The notes: a model not told the origin generated them from the sequence alone. Shown: positions 17,806 through 26,700, numbered from the stretch's first letter. The stretch is 33,799 bases of DNA from Ancalomicrobiaceae bacterium (GCA_031291595.1 JARLIU010000084.1:1-33799), one strand, 5' to 3'. Made by a program: numbers and translations.

Positions 17806-19476
17806 TCACATATTCGGGTAGTTCGGCCCCCCCGCCCCTTCCGGCACGGTCCAGGTGATGTTGCCGCCGGGGTCCTTGATGTCGCAGGTCTTGCAGTGGA
17901 CGCAGTTCTGCGCGTTGATGACGAAGGCCGGCTCGCCGTCCTTCTCCACCCACTCGTAGACGCCGGCCGGGCAATAGCGCGTCGATGGTCCGCCGTAGAC
18001 GTCGAGGTCGACAGCGCGCTGGGCGGCAACATCCTTCAGCTTCAGATGTACAGGCTGATCCTCCTCGTGGTTGGTGTTCGACAGGAACACCGAGGAGAGC
18101 CGGTCGAAGGTCAACCTGCCGTCGGGCTTCGGGTAGGCGATCTTCTTCGATTTCGCCGCCGGCTTCAGGCTGGCAGCGTCGGACTTGCGGTGTTTCAGGG
18201 TGCCGAACAGCGACAGGCCGAAGAGCGTGTTGGTCCACATGTCCAGCCCGCCAAGCATGATGCCGAGGACCGTGCCGAAGCGCGACCACAACGGCTTGAC
18301 GTTGCGAACCTTGTTCAGATCCCGGCCGATATCGCCGCCCCGCCACGACGTCTCGATCTCGGCGAGTTCGTCGTGCGCCCGGCCCGCCGCGATGGCCGCA
18401 GCGACGGTCTCCGCCGCCAGCATGCCGGAGAGGATGGCGTTGTGGCTGCCCTTGATGCGCGGCACGTTCATGAAGCCGGCGGCGCAGCCGACGAGCGCGC
18501 CACCGGGGAAGCACAGCTTCGGCACCGACTGCCAGCCACCTTCGGTCAGCGCGCGGGCGCCGTAGGCGATGCGCTTGGCCCCCTCGAAGGTCGACCGAAT
18601 CGCCGGATGCGTCTTGAAGCGCTGGAACTCCTCGAACGGCGACAGCCAGGGGTTGGTGTAGTTCAGATGCAGCACGAAACCGACGGCGACCTGGTTGTCT
18701 TCGAGGTGATAGAGGAAGGAGCCGCCGCCGGTCCCGCCGTCGAGCGGCCAGCCGAAGGAATGCTGCACCCGGCCGGGCTTGTGCTGCTCCGGCTCGACGA
18801 TCCACAGCTCCTTGATGCCGATGCCGAATTTCGCCGGCTCGCGGCCCGCGTCCAGCGCGAACCGGGCGATCAGCTGCTTGGCAAGCGAGCCGCGCGCGCC
18901 CTCGGCGATCAGCACGTACTTGCCGAGCAGCGCCATGCCGCGGGTGAACGTATCTTTGGGGCTGCCATCACGGCCGACCCCCATGTCGCCGGTGGCGACG
19001 CCGATGACTGCGCCGGCGGCGTCATAGAGCACGTCGGCTGCGGCAAAGCCCGGATAGATCTCGACGCCGAGCGCCTCGGCCTTTTTCGCCAGCCAGCGGC
19101 AGACGTTGCCTAGGCTGACGATATAGGCGCCGTGATTGCTCATGAGCGGCGGCAGCACGAAGTTGGGCAGGCGGATGGCGCCGGCCGGCCCGAGGTAAAG
19201 GAAGCGGTCCTCCTTGACCGGCGTCTTGATCGGCACATCGGCCTCGTCGCGCCAACCGGGGATCAGGCGGTCGATGCCGATCGGGTCGATCACGGCGCCC
19301 GACAGGATGTGCGCGCCGACCTCGGAGCCCTTTTCCAGCACCACGACGGAGAGGTCCGGATTGACCTGTTTCAGCCGGATCGCTGCGGCGAGACCGGCCG
19401 GCCCGGCACCGACGATGACGACGTCGAATTCCATGCTCTCGCGTTCGGGCAGGTCTTGGGTGAGGTCTTCAGCCAT
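17806..19476 (-). CDS. etfD: Electron-transfer flavoprotein-ubiquinone oxidoreductase
   Basis: Moves electrons from reduced ETF (fatty-acid and amino-acid oxidation) to ubiquinone at the inner membrane. From the ATG at 19476, with GGGAGT 7 nt upstream, it has 556 residues, the usual family length. The FAD-binding motif [17 protein letters not shown] starts at residue 19; the ubiquinone/FAD core includes [12 protein letters not shown] and [18 protein letters not shown]; the [4Fe-4S] ligands are the Cys of [10 protein letters not shown] and the three of [15 protein letters not shown]. The genes for ETF itself (etfAB) are not in the window. Divergent from the uracil-DNA glycosylase gene, an arrangement shared by related bacteria. 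Confidence 0.96.
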   Translation of the reverse strand: MAEDLTQDLPERESMEFDVVIVGAGPAGLAAAIRLKQVNPDLSVVVLEKGSEVGAHILSGAVIDPIGIDRLIPGWRDEADVPIKTPVKEDRFLYLGPAGAIRLPNFVLPPLMSNHGAYIVSLGNVCRWLAKKAEALGVEIYPGFAAADVLYDAAGAVIGVATGDMGVGRDGSPKDTFTRGMALLGKYVLIAEGARGSLAKQLIARFALDAGREPAKFGIGIKELWIVEPEQHKPGRVQHSFGWPLDGGTGGGSFLYHLEDNQVAVGFVLHLNYTNPWLSPFEEFQRFKTHPAIRSTFEGAKRIAYGARALTEGGWQSVPKLCFPGGALVGCAAGFMNVPRIKGSHNAILSGMLAAETVAAAIAAGRAHDELAEIETSWRGGDIGRDLNKVRNVKPLWSRFGTVLGIMLGGLDMWTNTLFGLSLFGTLKHRKSDAASLKPAAKSKKIAYPKPDGRLTFDRLSSVFLSNTNHEEDQPVHLKLKDVAAQRAVDLDVYGGPSTRYCPAGVYEWVEKDGEPAFVINAQNCVHCKTCDIKDPGGNITWTVPEGAGGPNYPNM

Positions 19477-19663
19477 GGTTTTACTCCCGACAGGCGGCAG
19501 AACCGGCCGCCTCGATCTCGCAGTCCAATCCAGCCGCCCGAGCGGGGCTTGCCGCAACCGGCCGGGTCCCCCGCAATTTCGGTCGATCTCGGCCGTCACC
19601 GGCACTATGCTAGCTAAGTCCATAAACGAGTTGTGCGGTGCGGCCAAGGTGGCGATAGGGACC

Positions 19664-20560
19664 ATGTCGGGGGCGGAGGACGGTCGAGTGGCGGAGATCG
19701 CAGCGGCAACGGCGCTGGTCGAGTTCTATCGCGAGGTGGGCGTCGATATCGCGCTCGGCGAGGCACCGGTCGACCGCTTCGAAGAGAGCCGGCTGGAACT
19801 CGAGGCTCGTCAGTCGCGGGCCGCCGCCGCGGCTCCGGCTGGGGCGCCCCGACCTGCCGCCAGCGTGCGGCTGCCGGCCGAACGGGCGCGTCCAGAGGCG
19901 CAATCCCAGCCGCAGGCCAGAGTGGCGCCGGGCGCCGCGGTTCCGAGTGGAGACGAGGTGGCGGCGGCGCGCGAGGCGGCGGCTTCCGCAGCTTCGCTCG
20001 ACGATCTGCGCGACATCCTCGCCCGCTTCAACGGTTGCAATCTGAAGCAGACGGCCAAGACGCTGGTGTTCGCCGACGGCAACCCCGCGGCTCGCGTCAT
20101 GCTGGTCGGCGAGGCGCCGGGCCGCGACGAAGACGAGGCGGGATTGCCGTTCGTCGGCCGCTCCGGCCAGCTGTTGGACCGCATGCTGGCGGCGATCGGG
20201 CTCGATCGGACCGCCGTCTATATCGCCAACGTCGTGCCCTGGCGACCGCCGGGCAACCGCACTCCGACACCGCAGGAAACCGAGATCTGCAAGCCGTTCA
20301 TCGTCCGGCAGATCGCGCTCGCCGATCCGGACGTGCTGGTGTTCCTCGGCGGCGCCTCGGCGGCGGCGCTCGCCGGCACCAAGGACGGCATCCTGAAACT
20401 GCGCGGCCGCTGGCTCGACTACGACACCGGCTCGCGCCGCATCAAGGCGCTGGCCACGTTGCACCCGGCCTACCTGTTGCGTCAGCCGATCCAGAAGCGG
20501 CTGGCATGGCGCGACTTCCTCAGCCTCAAGCGCCACCTTGACGAGAAATCCGGGGAATAA
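19664..20560 (+). CDS. Uracil-DNA glycosylase, family-4-like
   Basis: Excises uracil from DNA. From the ATG at 19664 it has 298 residues: an N-terminal helix [22 protein letters not shown], a Pro/Ala-rich linker, then the catalytic fold with [31 protein letters not shown], the family motif containing the water-binding GEAPG and uracil-stacking region, [23 protein letters not shown] and the C-terminal HPAYLLR motif. Family-4 enzymes hold a [4Fe-4S] cluster with four cysteines; here only the Cys of FNGCNLK and of EICKPF are at cluster positions, with Lys and Leu where the partners would be. An ATG at 19607 is an alternative start. Divergent from ETF-QO. Confidence 0.9.
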   Translation: MSGAEDGRVAEIAAATALVEFYREVGVDIALGEAPVDRFEESRLELEARQSRAAAAAPAGAPRPAASVRLPAERARPEAQSQPQARVAPGAAVPSGDEVAAAREAAASAASLDDLRDILARFNGCNLKQTAKTLVFADGNPAARVMLVGEAPGRDEDEAGLPFVGRSGQLLDRMLAAIGLDRTAVYIANVVPWRPPGNRTPTPQETEICKPFIVRQIALADPDVLVFLGGASAAALAGTKDGILKLRGRWLDYDTGSRRIKALATLHPAYLLRQPIQKRLAWRDFLSLKRHLDEKSGE

Positions 20561-20567
20561 TGTTAAT

Positions 20568-20595
20568 TTGAGCGTTTTCCGCCATCTTCTATTCG
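20568..20595 (+). promoter_or_regulatory. Possible promoter for the 95-aa protein gene
   Basis: TTGAGC, 16 nt, TATTCG, starting 7 bp after the glycosylase stop. It is a moderate match only, but it is the best in the gap and sits in a locally AT-richer stretch. Confidence 0.3.
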
Positions 20596-20724
20596 CAGTT
20601 CAATGCCAGGGTGCAGTCGATCGGCGGGATCGCGCATCCCTCCTTGCACGCCCGTGGATCGGGCCGAACTGGCCCGCCATCCGGCTCAGTTGGACCCTGG
20701 TTTCGTCTACGCCGGAGCACAGCC

Positions 20725-21012
20725 ATGTCGATCACCTCGGTCGGAGCCTCGTTCAGTTACGTCAATCCCAATTCCGTGGCGGGTCCAAGTTCCGCCGCGG
20801 TCAAGGTCAGCGACGCCAGCGAACAGCCGTCGCCGTCGAGTCCGTCGCCGCAGAAGAGCGACAGCGATGCCTCCCAGCTGTCAGGCACGGGTGCGCCGCA
20901 GTTCTCCGCCGACACGCAGGCGGCGCTGTTGAAGGCGCAGGAGATCGCGCAGACCGCGAGCCCCGCTACCGCCGCCAGTTCTTACAAGGTTCCGTTCGCC
21001 GCCGAGACTTGA
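20725..21012 (+). CDS. Small Ser/Ala/Gln-rich protein, function unknown
   Basis: 95 residues, not recognised. GGAG lies 7 nt before the ATG. The sequence begins MSITSVGASFSYVNPNSVAG and is dominated by Ser, Ala, Pro and Gln (EQPSPSSPSPQKSDSDASQ), with one possible helix (ADTQAALLKAQEIAQTAS). It has no signal peptide, membrane segment or cysteine, so it is probably cytoplasmic and largely disordered. The ribosome site and position between two real genes with a plausible promoter favour a true gene, but low complexity makes it uncertain. Confidence 0.6.
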   Translation: MSITSVGASFSYVNPNSVAGPSSAAVKVSDASEQPSPSSPSPQKSDSDASQLSGTGAPQFSADTQAALLKAQEIAQTASPATAASSYKVPFAAET

Positions 21013-21107
21013 GCCCTCTGCCGCACTCGGACGCGGCCGAGCCCATTGGCGAGCGCATCGCGCCCGGCTATGGTTGGGAGTGAGGGCAGCGAAGCTCGGG
21101 GGGCGTG

Positions 21108-22001
21108 ATGAGCGTGTGGGACTGGCTGCGGCAGCAGGCAAAAGCTGTCTTACCCGAAGGCTGGATCTCAGACGCACCCGTCATTCCGGTCGTCCGTCTC
21201 ATCGGCCCGATCGGCATGGTGACGCCGTTTTCGGCCTCGATGTCGCTGTCGACCGTCGCAGCGCCGCTCGAACGGGCGTTCCGGATAAAGCGGGCGCCGG
21301 TGGTTGCCATTGTCGTCAATTCGCCCGGCGGCTCGGCGGTACAGTCACGGCTCATCCATGAGCGCATCCGCTACCTCGCCGATGAGCACGAAAAGCCGGT
21401 GCTGGTCTTCCTTGAGGATGCGGCGGCGTCCGGCGGCTACATGATCGCCTGCGCCGGCGACGAGATCTTTGCCGACCCCTCCTCGATCGTCGGCTCGATC
21501 GGGGTCTTGGCCGCGGGCTTCGGCTTCGTCGAACTGATCCAGAAACTCGGCATCGAACGCCGCGTCTATACCGCCGGCGAAAAGAAAGTGACGCTCGATC
21601 CGTTCCAGCCGGAAGTGGCCGAAGACATCGAGCACCTGAAAGCCCTGCAACTCGACGTGCACGAGACCTTCATCGATTTGGTGCGGGAACGCCGGGGCAG
21701 CCGGCTGAAGCCCGGCGAAGACCTGTTCACCGGCCGGTTCTGGACCGGCAAGACGGGCGTCGAACTCGGCCTCGTCGACCAGATCGGCGAGCTGCGGTCG
21801 GTGATCAAGGCCCGCTTCGGCGACAAGGCAAAGGTGAAGCTGATCTCGCCGCCGAAGAGCCTGTTGCCCGGTCGTGGCGCGCCGGTGGGGGTGTCGCACG
21901 GAGCCTCGGCGTCAGGGGCGTCGTTGGCCGGGGCGTCGTTTGCCGCTGGGCTTATGGCGGAAATCGAGGCGCGGGCCTTATGGTCACGGCTCGGGCTTTG
22001 A
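21108..22001 (+). CDS. S49 family (SppA-like) serine peptidase
   Basis: Signal-peptide-peptidase A family, which cleaves leftover signal peptides in or at the membrane. 297 residues from the ATG at 21108 (a GTG at 21105 is possible). The catalytic Ser is S108 in FLEDAAASGGYMIACAGDEI; the general-base Lys is expected in VYTAGEKKVTLDPFQP (K159 or K160). IVVNSPGGSAVQSRLIHERI and DPSSIVGSIGVL are the other family blocks. This is the short type (about 300 residues) rather than the double-domain enzyme of E. coli. No strong N-terminal membrane anchor is visible, so it may be cytoplasmic. The C-terminal ~30 residues are Gly/Ala/Ser-rich (GASASGASLAGASFAAG). Confidence 0.93.
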   Translation: MSVWDWLRQQAKAVLPEGWISDAPVIPVVRLIGPIGMVTPFSASMSLSTVAAPLERAFRIKRAPVVAIVVNSPGGSAVQSRLIHERIRYLADEHEKPVLVFLEDAAASGGYMIACAGDEIFADPSSIVGSIGVLAAGFGFVELIQKLGIERRVYTAGEKKVTLDPFQPEVAEDIEHLKALQLDVHETFIDLVRERRGSRLKPGEDLFTGRFWTGKTGVELGLVDQIGELRSVIKARFGDKAKVKLISPPKSLLPGRGAPVGVSHGASASGASLAGASFAAGLMAEIEARALWSRLGL

Positions 22002-22040
22002 TGCCGCAACCCGCCTGTGCGTTCGTCGCGCCGCCCCCCA

Positions 22041-22068
22041 TTGAATTGACGGCGTTCGATCCTATTTG
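22041..22068 (+). promoter_or_regulatory. Possible promoter for the 57-aa membrane peptide
   Basis: TTGAAT, 16 nt, TATTTG, about 100 bp before the small gene at 22166. A moderate match, with no supporting element. Confidence 0.35.
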
Positions 22069-22165
22069 CCAGAGAGCGGACCTGTAGCGCGTGTTGTTGC
22101 GCGGTTGCGGGGACCGTGGTCGGCATGGTTTGATCGTGCCGTCGAACGATTGATCTGGAGGCCCC

Positions 22166-22339
22166 ATGCCCCAAGCTGTTGTCTATGCCCTTGTCGGCAC
22201 GGCCCTGGTGATTGGTTACAAGTTGTTCAAGCGCGCGCAGGAACGCACTGCGGAGCTCAGCCGAGTTCCCGTTCCGATCGACACCGTGCGGCTCGAGCGC
22301 GGCGCCGATGGCGTCTTCCGCCCGGTCATCCGCCGCTGA
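22166..22339 (+). CDS. 57-residue single-helix membrane protein
   Basis: A short frame with strong coding signs: GGAGG lies exactly 5 nt before the ATG, and the product begins MPQAVVYALVGTALVIGYKL, a single membrane helix followed by a basic, then amphipathic segment (FKRAQERTAELSRVPVPIDT) and the tail VRLERGADGVFRPVIRR. The layout is that of small inner-membrane proteins with a cytoplasmic C-terminus. I do not recognise the family. It stands between the S49 peptidase and the kbl leader and may have its own promoter. Alternative: a chance frame, which the ribosome site and helix argue against. Confidence 0.68.
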   Translation: MPQAVVYALVGTALVIGYKLFKRAQERTAELSRVPVPIDTVRLERGADGVFRPVIRR

Positions 22340-22705
22340 GTTCGACCGCGGGCGCCGAGCCGGCGTTTCTCCCCAAACCTGACAAGTCGCGCGCCGACGC
22401 ACGCGGCCGATGTTTGAACGCAGGCTGCAGCGACGGCCGGCGGGCCTCGGGGGGCTGCTTTCGGCAGCAGACGCCGCGGCGATCCACCTGAAAGTACCTT
22501 GCGCCGTCGAAGATGACGCAGCGCGCGGTCCGCTGTCACATGCTGCCAACCGGCGGCATGACGTTCCAGGCGCAATCGCGACGCCCAAGCGTCGCAAACG
22601 GGTTTGCAGCCGGCGCCGAAGACGGGCACTCTCCCCCATTGCGGCTGTCCCGGTCCACCGGACTTGGCGGCGTCGAGTGAGGCAATCGCACTCCCCGGGG
22701 GATCC
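22340..22705 (+). other. Hairpin-rich leader before kbl-tdh
   Basis: 366 bases without a supported gene. Three compact stems are visible: GCTGC-TTTCG-GCAGC (22454-22468), GCGACGC-CCAA-GCGTCGC (22578-22595) and GCAAAC-GG-GTTTGC (22594-22607). The last two share two bases, so they stack or exclude each other. No known riboswitch core (glycine, SAM or cobalamin) could be recognised by eye. It may be a structured leader controlling threonine breakdown. Confidence 0.45.
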
Positions 22706-23908
22706 ATGACGGCGGCACTTCTCGATCACGTCCGCGCGACGCTCAATGCCATCGAAGCGGACGGGCTCTATAAGCGCGAGCGCGAGATCACCTCGCCGCA
22801 ACGGGGGCGCATCACCGTCCGCACGCTGGCCGGCGACAAGTCCTACATCAACCTCTGCGCCAACAATTACCTCGGCCTCGCCGATCATCCCGACATCATC
22901 GCCGCCGCGCATGCGGCGCTCGACGCCTACGGCTTCGGCATGGCCTCGGTCAGGTTCATCTGCGGCCAGCAGACCATCCACCGGCACTTGGAACAGGCCA
23001 TCGCCGCCTATCTCGGCAAGGAGGACGCCATCCTGTTTGCCGCCTGTTTCGACGCCAACGGCGGGGTGTTCGAGCCGCTGCTCACCGAAGACGACGCGAT
23101 CATCTCCGACAGTCTGAACCACGCCTCGATCATCGACGGCATCCGCCTGTCGAAGGCCAAGCGCTACCGCTTCGCCAACAGCGACATGGGCGAGTTGGAG
23201 GACCGGCTGAGAGAGGCCGATGCCGACGGCGCCCGCTTCAAGCTGATCGCCACCGATGGCGTGTTCTCCATGGACGGCTACATCGCCAATCTGCCCGATA
23301 TCTGCGATCTGGCGACACGCTACGGCGCGACGGTGATGATCGACGAATGCCACGCCACCGGCCATATCGGCCCGGAGGGGCGCGGCACGCCGGCGCTGCA
23401 CGGCGTGGAAGACCGCATCGACATCGTCACCGGCACCTTCGGCAAGACGCTCGGCGGGGCGATGGGCGGCTTCGTCGCCTCCTCCCAACCGATTGTCGAC
23501 CTGCTCAGGCAAAGGGCGCGCCCGTACGTTTTCTCCAATTCGCTGGCGCCAGCGGTCGCGGCCGGTTCGTTGAAGGCGATCGAGATCGCGCGCGGTGCCG
23601 ACGACCGCCGCGCGGCTCTCAAGCGCCACACCGCCCGGTTCCGCGCCGGCCTGACCGCCGCCGGCTTCGACTGCCTCAAGGGCGAGACGCCGATCGTGCC
23701 GGTGATGCTCTACGACGCGGACAAGGCGCAAGCGCTCGCCCAAGCGCTCGACGACCGCGGCATCTTCGTCGCCGGCTTCTTCTTCCCCGTGGTGCCGAAA
23801 GGCCGCGCCCGCATCCGCACGCAGCTGTCGGCGGCCTTGACGGAAGCCGACGTCGAGGCTGCGATCGCCGCCTTTGCCGATGCAGGCAAGGCGCTGCATC
23901 TCATCTGA
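22706..23908 (+). CDS. kbl: 2-amino-3-ketobutyrate CoA ligase (glycine C-acetyltransferase)
   Basis: PLP enzyme that splits 2-amino-3-oxobutyrate with CoA into glycine and acetyl-CoA, the second step of threonine degradation. 400 residues from the ATG at 22706, a few bases after GGGGGA. Alpha-oxoamine synthase motifs are all present: NNYLGLADHPDI, the cofactor-contacting H139 (LNHASIIDG), D213 in VMIDECHATGH, and the Schiff-base lysine K247 in GTFGKTLGGAMGG; the C-terminal GFFFPVVPKGRARIRTQLSA is specific to Kbl. tdh follows 18 bp downstream, so the two-step pathway is one operon. No anomalies. Confidence 0.97.
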   Translation: MTAALLDHVRATLNAIEADGLYKREREITSPQRGRITVRTLAGDKSYINLCANNYLGLADHPDIIAAAHAALDAYGFGMASVRFICGQQTIHRHLEQAIAAYLGKEDAILFAACFDANGGVFEPLLTEDDAIISDSLNHASIIDGIRLSKAKRYRFANSDMGELEDRLREADADGARFKLIATDGVFSMDGYIANLPDICDLATRYGATVMIDECHATGHIGPEGRGTPALHGVEDRIDIVTGTFGKTLGGAMGGFVASSQPIVDLLRQRARPYVFSNSLAPAVAAGSLKAIEIARGADDRRAALKRHTARFRAGLTAAGFDCLKGETPIVPVMLYDADKAQALAQALDDRGIFVAGFFFPVVPKGRARIRTQLSAALTEADVEAAIAAFADAGKALHLI

Positions 23909-23926
23909 ACAATTTGGGATCTCGAC

Positions 23927-24949
23927 ATGCGCGCACTGGTGAAGGTTGAAGCGGCACGTGGATTGACGATGCGCCAGGAGCCGGCGCCGGTTCCGGGCCC
24001 CGACGACGTCATCGTCAAGGTGAAGAAGACCGGCATCTGCGGCACCGACGTCCACATCTACAAATGGGACGAGTGGGCGCAGAAGACGATCCCGGTGCCG
24101 ATGATCGTCGGGCATGAATATGCCGGCGAGATCGTCGAGGTCGGCAGCCATGTGAAGAACCTTGCGGTCGGCATGCGCGTCTCCGGCGAAGGCCATGTGG
24201 TCGGCACCAAGAGCCGGGCGGTCAGGGCCGGGCATTTCCACCTCGATCCGGAAACGCAAGGCATCGGCGTCAACATTCCCGGCGCCTTTGCCGACTACGT
24301 GCGCATCCCGGCCTTCAACGTGGTGCCGTTGCCCGACGACATCGACGACGAACTCGGCGCCATCCTCGATCCGCTCGGCAATGCGGTACACACGGCGCTG
24401 TCGTTCAACCTGATCGGCGAAGACGTCATCGTCACCGGCGCCGGGCCGATCGGCATCATGGCGGCGGCCATCGCCCGCCACGTCGGCGCCCGCCACGTGG
24501 TGATCACCGACGTCAACCCGACCCGGCTGGCGCTTGCCGGCCGCGTCGCCGACATCACCCCGGTGAACATCACCGAAGAGGATCTGAAGTCGGTGATGGC
24601 GCGGCTGAAGATGGCCGAAGGTTTCGATGTCGGCCTGGAGATGAGCGGGCAGGAAGCCGCTTTCCAGCAGATGACCGATCACATGGTGATGGGCGGCCGC
24701 ATCGCCTTCCTCGGCATCCCGTCGCGCCCGTTCGTCGTCGACTGGGCGAAGCTGGTGTTCAAGGTATTGACGATCAAATGCATCTACGGCCGCGAGATGT
24801 TCGAGACCTGGTACAAGATGCTGGCCATGCTGCAGTCCGGCCTCAACGTGAGGCCCGTGATCACCCATCGGTTGAGGGCGGAGGACTACGTCGACGGCTT
24901 CGAGACGATGATCCGCGGCGAGAGCGGCAAGATCGTGCTGGAGTGGTGA
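23927..24949 (+). CDS. tdh: L-threonine 3-dehydrogenase
   Basis: Oxidises threonine with NAD+ to 2-amino-3-oxobutyrate, the substrate of Kbl. 340 residues, a zinc-type medium-chain dehydrogenase. Catalytic zinc ligands C38 (GICGTDVH), H63 and E64 (GHEYAGE) are present; the nucleotide-binding motif is [12 protein letters not shown]; substrate-specific blocks [15 protein letters not shown] and [13 protein letters not shown] fit Tdh. Odd feature: the four cysteines of the structural zinc lobe (93, 96, 99 and 107 in E. coli numbering, which aligns here without gaps) are G, S, V and D in [20 protein letters not shown]. The enzyme therefore probably lacks the second zinc. The rest is intact, so it is likely active. 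Confidence 0.95.
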   Translation: MRALVKVEAARGLTMRQEPAPVPGPDDVIVKVKKTGICGTDVHIYKWDEWAQKTIPVPMIVGHEYAGEIVEVGSHVKNLAVGMRVSGEGHVVGTKSRAVRAGHFHLDPETQGIGVNIPGAFADYVRIPAFNVVPLPDDIDDELGAILDPLGNAVHTALSFNLIGEDVIVTGAGPIGIMAAAIARHVGARHVVITDVNPTRLALAGRVADITPVNITEEDLKSVMARLKMAEGFDVGLEMSGQEAAFQQMTDHMVMGGRIAFLGIPSRPFVVDWAKLVFKVLTIKCIYGREMFETWYKMLAMLQSGLNVRPVITHRLRAEDYVDGFETMIRGESGKIVLEW

Positions 24950-25185
24950 GGGGGACGGGCGACGGGGATGGGCAGAGGAGGTCGAGGCGGCGAAACTTGC
25001 CGTGTTTTTGCAGCGGACTTTTGCAACAGAAAGCGGTAGCGGCGTCAAAGGGTTATAACTCTTGCGAAAGTCTTGAATTTCGCACGGACGCAGTTGGCAG
25101 AGTGTGGCGCTTGAGTACTGGAAGGCATGGCTATTTGGAGGACGCGGCTCTTGGGGCTAGGTTCCCGGCAACGGGGGGAGTGCCG

Positions 25186-25290
25186 ATGGCGCAGACGGAC
25201 GGAATAGCCTTGCCTTCAGGCAGAATACCTTCGGCGAGCAGAGTCGCCGCCATTACGGAAGCGTACGATTTTGAACAGATCATGTGGTGA
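25186..25290 (+). CDS. Possible 34-residue peptide
   Basis: GGGGAG lies 5 nt before an ATG that opens MAQTDGIALPSGRIPSASRV and ends AITEAYDFEQIMW. The ribosome site is good but the length is at noise level, and no family is recognised. It could be a leader peptide or chance. Confidence 0.22.
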   Translation: MAQTDGIALPSGRIPSASRVAAITEAYDFEQIMW

Positions 25291-25448
25291 CCCCGATTAG
25301 GCGTAAGGCCTGCGCAATCAGCGGGATTTCGCCGATTTGGCGCGGTGTGCCGCAATCAGGTATGCGATTTGAATGCGCAGGACGCAGCCGCTTGTGCTAA
25401 ACATTTATCCGGGACGACGAGGCGGAGGATGGTAGCGAGACAAGCCCA

Positions 25449-25473
25449 CCAACTCCTCCTTTGAAGTTGGAGG
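25449..25473 (+). promoter_or_regulatory. Hairpin masking the Shine-Dalgarno of the HEFAH gene
   Basis: The start codon GTG at 25481 is preceded by GGAGG (25469-25473). CCTCC at 25455-25459 can pair with it exactly. Alternatively CCAACT (25449-25454) pairs with AGTTGG (25465-25470), covering its first two bases. Both folds hide the ribosome site, suggesting translational control. Confidence 0.5.
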
Positions 25474-25480
25474 CACTACA

Positions 25481-25990
25481 GTGAACGGCGAAAACATTGC
25501 GACCCCACAAAACACCAAAGCTCGTCACGAGGAGGTGAAAACCAAATACCCTGGCATCACGGTCAAATTCGAGACTTATACAAACATTGACTACCTGACG
25601 ATCTTGGCAAGGGCTCTGTTAGAAATAGACAACCGGATCATTAAGAACGAGACCGTCAAAAATTCATGTAATGCGTATTTTGAAGTCATGTCGCGGGATC
25701 AAGGTATCGACAAGCAAATGGTCAGCTTCAAGAAGGTATGGGAAAGCAAACAAATTTTGATCTGTTTCTGGCCAGAGCCCACTGCCAGCTTTTTCGCGAT
25801 GACCGTCGGAGATTACATTACGATCGCGGAAAAGAACTTCACGAAACCGAACGCAGTGGCCTGGGTCGCCGGGACGTTGGTTCACGAATTTGCGCATTGG
25901 GCCGGCGCCAACCAATTCTCGACAGGCGCGGAGGACGCGTTGCCGATGTGTGGTTTCAGGGACGTCTACACACCGGGCCTTCGCGGATAG
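25481..25990 (+). CDS. HEXXH-motif protein, putative zinc metallopeptidase-like
   Basis: 169 residues from a GTG with GGAGG 7 nt upstream. The C-terminal part reads VAGTLVHEFAHWAGANQFSTG, an HExxH zinc motif (HEFAH), then AEDALPMCGF and YTPGLRG; the pattern HExxHxxGA...AExxLxxCGF is like small uncharacterised metallopeptidase-type proteins in other bacteria. The body is polar with Lys/Asn/Thr-rich stretches (IKNETVKNSCNAYFEV) and a hydrophobic strand pair (QILICFWPEPTASFFAMTVGDYI). No signal peptide is visible, so it is presumably cytoplasmic, or exported by an unknown route. Base composition is clearly AT-richer than every neighbour, indicating recent acquisition. Substrate and enzymatic activity are unproven. 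Confidence 0.72.
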   Translation: MNGENIATPQNTKARHEEVKTKYPGITVKFETYTNIDYLTILARALLEIDNRIIKNETVKNSCNAYFEVMSRDQGIDKQMVSFKKVWESKQILICFWPEPTASFFAMTVGDYITIAEKNFTKPNAVAWVAGTLVHEFAHWAGANQFSTGAEDALPMCGFRDVYTPGLRG

Positions 25991-26121
25991 CTGATCGAAG
26001 TTCCGTCGGGCGTACGAGCCGCCTGACTGGGCAAGGGACTTGGAACCTGAACGCAAGTAGAAGCGGAAGGGCGTGCCGGAATTGTCGCATAAGGCCCCAT
26101 TATGGCAAATCGCGCGGCACC

Positions 26122-26700
26122 TCAAAGTCCGGCGTCTTCGGCTGGACTTCGCGCCCTCATAAACATCACCTTGGTCTCGCCGTAGTCGCGGGTCTCCAGC
26201 AATTCCAGTCCCTCGGGGACCGCGATCTCCGCCTCCGCCGCCTCTTCCAGCACGACGAGTGCGCCGGGCGCCAGCCAGCCGCCGGCGACGGCCGAGCCAA
26301 GCGCCGTGTCGCCGAGGCCGCGACTGTAGGGCGGATCGGCGAACACCAGGTCGAACGGCGTCTGGCCCTCGATCATGCCGAGCTTGGTGGCATCGCGGCG
26401 CCACAGTTTGGTCGCCCCCGTGAGACCCAGCGTCTCGATATTGCGGCGAATGAGGCCGCGCGCCTCGACCGCCTCCTCGACGAAGAGAGCGAAGCGGGCG
26501 CCGCGCGACAAGGCTTCCAGCCCCAAAGCGCCGGTGCCGGAAAACAGGTCGAGCACGCGGGCATCGCCGACCGGGTCGCCGTAGGCATGCACCAGAATGT
26601 TGAACAGCGTCTCGCGCAGCCGGTCGGAGGTCGGCCGGATGGCCAGCGACTTCGGGGGGCTGAGTGCCGCCCCGCGAAACCGGCCGCCGACGATGCGCAT
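26122..26700 (-). CDS. rsmD: 16S rRNA (guanine966-N2)-methyltransferase
   Basis: Methylates G966 of 16S rRNA using AdoMet. 192 residues. MRIVGGRFRGAALSPP is the typical start; RPTSDRLRETLFNIL contacts RNA; VLDLFSGTGALGLEALSRGA is the AdoMet site; FDLVFADPPY is the catalytic motif IV. Its ATG overlaps the stop of the upstream pseudouridine synthase gene by one base (TGATG), so the two are translationally coupled, and both modify rRNA. No anomalies. Confidence 0.95.
   Translation of the reverse strand: MRIVGGRFRGAALSPPKSLAIRPTSDRLRETLFNILVHAYGDPVGDARVLDLFSGTGALGLEALSRGARFALFVEEAVEARGLIRRNIETLGLTGATKLWRRDATKLGMIEGQTPFDLVFADPPYSRGLGDTALGSAVAGGWLAPGALVVLEEAAEAEIAVPEGLELLETRDYGETKVMFMRARSPAEDAGL

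Larger units (their letters stand above)
24950..25480 (+). other. Long intergenic region after tdh
   Basis: 531 bases with no firm gene. Composition shifts from GC-rich to AT-richer along it. It contains a possible 34-codon frame at 25186, two GCAATCAG direct repeats (about 25314 and 25351) around a small CGCC-GATTT-GGCG stem (25330-25342), and the hairpin before the HEFAH gene. No transposase remnant or terminal inverted repeat was found. Confidence 0.5.

Noticed and set aside
22600-22640. GCGCCGAAG in the kbl leader, recalling a glycine riboswitch core.
   Set aside because: The rest of the aptamer consensus is missing, and the paired elements do not form around it.
21566-25048. A 1160-codon open frame on the minus strand opposite the S49 peptidase, kbl and tdh.
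   Set aside because: The plus-strand genes are unmistakable and conserved; the minus frame is a GC-bias shadow with His/Arg/Asp-rich sequence and no domain.
24950-26121. An insertion sequence or genomic island with borders.
   Set aside because: Composition is unusual, but no transposase, integrase, tRNA target or terminal repeats are visible.
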